15,935 nucleotides of DNA from Pedosphaera sp. (GTDB taxonomy: Bacteria > Verrucomicrobiota > Verrucomicrobiae > Limisphaerales > Pedosphaeraceae). The first letter of the stretch is position 1; each line of letters opens with the position of its first letter. Location of the stretch: NCBI GenBank assembly GCA_028293265.1, contig JAQGPB010000445.1, positions 1 through 15,935 on the forward strand, given 5' to 3'. The notes under the pieces are model-generated. The model did no database searches. It was not told the DNA's origin and saw only the letters and a program-made list of their open reading frames with translations. Positions 14,865 to 15,935 of the stretch are shown piece by piece. The position numbers and the translations under genes are program-made.

Positions 14865-15185
14865 ATGAAAAAAAACCTGCTTATCAGCCTGCTCATCATT
14901 GTTACCGGCTCGGCGATTGTTGCATCCCTCAAAGCCCAGGACAAGCCTCTGCCACCGAAATACGAATATGCCACCGTCAAATGGGATGGCCCCGACCGCC
15001 TCTACTACAATCTTCCGAATAAATTCGAAATGGTGCATCTGGAAAAAATTGGCATCCAGATTCCCCCGGAAGCGGAGAAAGAGGAATATTGTCTGGCCGT
15101 GGCCTCTAACATCATGGCCAAGGATGGTTGGGAGCCGGTGAATCTGGATTCCCGCCGCATCCTCTACCGTCGCGCCACAAAATAG
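14865..15185 (+). CDS. Small secreted protein, DUF4177-like
   Basis: This is a 106-residue precursor. Residues 1-27 look like a Sec signal peptide (MKKNLLISLLIIVTGSAIVA, cleavage near LKAQ/DK). The mature part starts KYEYATVKWDG and ends with ASNIMAKDGWEPVNL, then RILYRRATK. That resembles the DUF4177 pattern of a YEY-V strand, a helix, a GWE-V turn and a final strand ending in R or K. The family's role is unknown. AAAGGA (14853-14858) gives a reasonable ribosome site and fixes the start at 14865. The longer open frame from 14769 adds sequence without any signal or homology. The gene stands alone, divergent from the kinase gene. Confidence 0.7.
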   Translation: MKKNLLISLLIIVTGSAIVASLKAQDKPLPPKYEYATVKWDGPDRLYYNLPNKFEMVHLEKIGIQIPPEAEKEEYCLAVASNIMAKDGWEPVNLDSRRILYRRATK

Positions 15186-15190
15186 AATGA

Positions 15191-15242
15191 TCTTCGGCGG
15201 CCAAAGGCAAATACAAAGATGTCATTTTATCCGCCCCGAAGA
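15191..15242. terminator. Possible weak terminator or imperfect inverted repeat
   Basis: TCTTCGGCGG (15191-15200) pairs imperfectly with CCGCCCCGAAGA (15231-15242) over a loop of about 30 nt, followed by CCCTTTTG. It starts 5 nt after the stop of the small secreted protein. The loop is long and the T-run short, so terminator function is doubtful. Confidence 0.25.
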
Positions 15243-15422
15243 CCCTTTTGAAGATGCCTCTGCGAGGATTCATCCCTGCTGCCTGCCCTGCCGCGGACTT
15301 CCACCGCCGCGCCCTTGGCCCCCACTTCGTTCCCTTCGTGTGCTCCCGTGAAACTCCCAGCAACCGCCATCACTGTGTCGCCTTGTCCCGCCCAGTACAG
15401 CCTTGTGCCGCTTCTCACGGCC

Positions 15423-15474
<52 letters not shown>

Positions 15475-15556
15475 TCCCAATCCACAGGGAAGCGCCGTCA
15501 TTCCCCCATTCCACACTTTCTTCGCTTGGGCCGCACAAAGTCCGTCTAGCCGGCCC

Positions 15557-15592
15557 AACCTACAACCTCCCAACCCGGAACCCGGAACCACC
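15557..15592 (+). repeat. Short heptamer-like AACCNNN repeats
   Basis: The units are AACCTAC, AACCTCC, one extra C, AACCCGG twice, then AACCACC. This is a degenerate 7-bp periodicity in the same gap as the TTCGATG array. Confidence 0.6.
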
Positions 15593-15670
15593 TCCTCACT
15601 CCATCCCATTCCCTCGCATTTGGTTACATTCAGCCAACTTAATTCACGAAGCAACGCCTCCCTGCTCCTC

Positions 15671-15705
15671 AATCCGCAATCCGCAATCGTCAATCCGCAA
15701 TTCCC
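15671..15705 (+). repeat. AATCCGC heptamer array
   Basis: Five 7-bp units run in a row: AATCCGC, AATCCGC, AATCGTC, AATCCGC, AATTCCC. Unit length equals that of the TTCGATG arrays but the sequence is unrelated. It lies about 70 bp before the start of the M13 peptidase gene. Confidence 0.8.
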
Positions 15706-15776
15706 AAGAATCCTTGCTTGTCCCCCATTTGCGTCTATCTTCCTCCTTTCTGTGCAACACAGACGCCATCTATCGT

Positions 15777-15935
15777 ATGAATAAATTGAATGTTGTGACC
15801 TCTCTGGCCATCGTCGGTTCCACCTTGTTGACCGTCGTTCCCTCGCCCGCCGCCGATGCCCCGCCCAAAATTCCTCGTTTTTCCGTGGATTACATGGACA
15901 CCACCATTGACCCCGGCACCGATTTTTATCACTAC
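15777..15935 (+). CDS. M13-family (neprilysin/PepO-like) metallopeptidase, 5' end only
   Basis: Only the first 53 codons lie in the window. A signal peptide covers about residues 1-26 (hydrophobic VVTSLAIVGSTLLTVVPS, cleavage near PAADA). It is followed by FSVDYMDTTIDPGTDFYHY, which closely matches the conserved start of mature M13 peptidases (a D/N-MDTSV-PGDDFY pattern). These are zinc peptidases of the periplasm or cell surface. The catalytic HExxH motif would lie beyond the window, so activity cannot be judged. No clear Shine-Dalgarno precedes the ATG. The upstream gap is rich in short repeats and I see no convincing promoter. Confidence 0.75.
   Translation, partial: MNKLNVVTSLAIVGSTLLTVVPSPAADAPPKIPRFSVDYMDTTIDPGTDFYHY

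Overview
The window reads as chromosomal DNA from a flagellated, GC-rich, Gram-negative (diderm) bacterium. The P-ring (FlgI), L-ring (FlgH) and P-ring chaperone (FlgA) genes imply an outer membrane. My best guess for lineage is Verrucomicrobiota. It rests on the style of the intergenic heptamer arrays (TTCGATG and AATCCGC units), the short-repeat hairpins and the overall gene style. This is recollection and inference, not a database result.

Layout. Positions 1-84 hold the unresolved 3' end of an upstream gene. Positions 86-3038 are a first transcription unit: a small two-helix membrane protein, sigma-28 (fliA), the stator genes motA and motB, and an unrecognised 82-residue protein ending in a CxC...C cluster. 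Positions 3039-3324 are a gene-free gap. It holds a long hairpin built from 8-bp repeats and then a near-consensus sigma-54 promoter. Positions 3325-10912 are a tight second unit, flgF-flgG-flgA-flgH-flgI-flgJ-flgN-flgK-flgL, covering distal rod, ring chaperone, L-ring, P-ring, rod-binding cap, export chaperone and the two hook-filament junction proteins. Gaps inside it are 21 nt or less, or the genes overlap.

Downstream of the flagellar block the region becomes accessory. There is a TTCGATG heptamer array, an HTH/metallo-beta-lactamase-fold fusion gene, a convergent orphan MASE1-PAS-PAS histidine kinase (minus strand), a gap with palindromic repeats, and a small secreted DUF4177-like protein. 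A repeat-rich gap of about 590 nt follows, and the window ends in the first 53 codons of an M13-type secreted metallopeptidase.

How it works together. Stator (MotA/MotB), rod, rings, junction and late sigma factor form one coherent flagellar assembly programme. The sigma-54 site before flgF suggests a hierarchy in which middle genes depend on sigma-54 and late genes on FliA. FlgM, flagellin, FliD and any enhancer-binding protein are not in the window. I found no clearly new defence, mobile or biosynthetic system. The points most worth a second look are the sigma-54 site and its effect on the flgF start, a FlgH without a lipobox cysteine, the 82-residue cysteine protein, the HTH-MBL fusion, the scarcity of Shine-Dalgarno sequences in the flagellar genes, and several families of 7- and 8-bp intergenic repeats.
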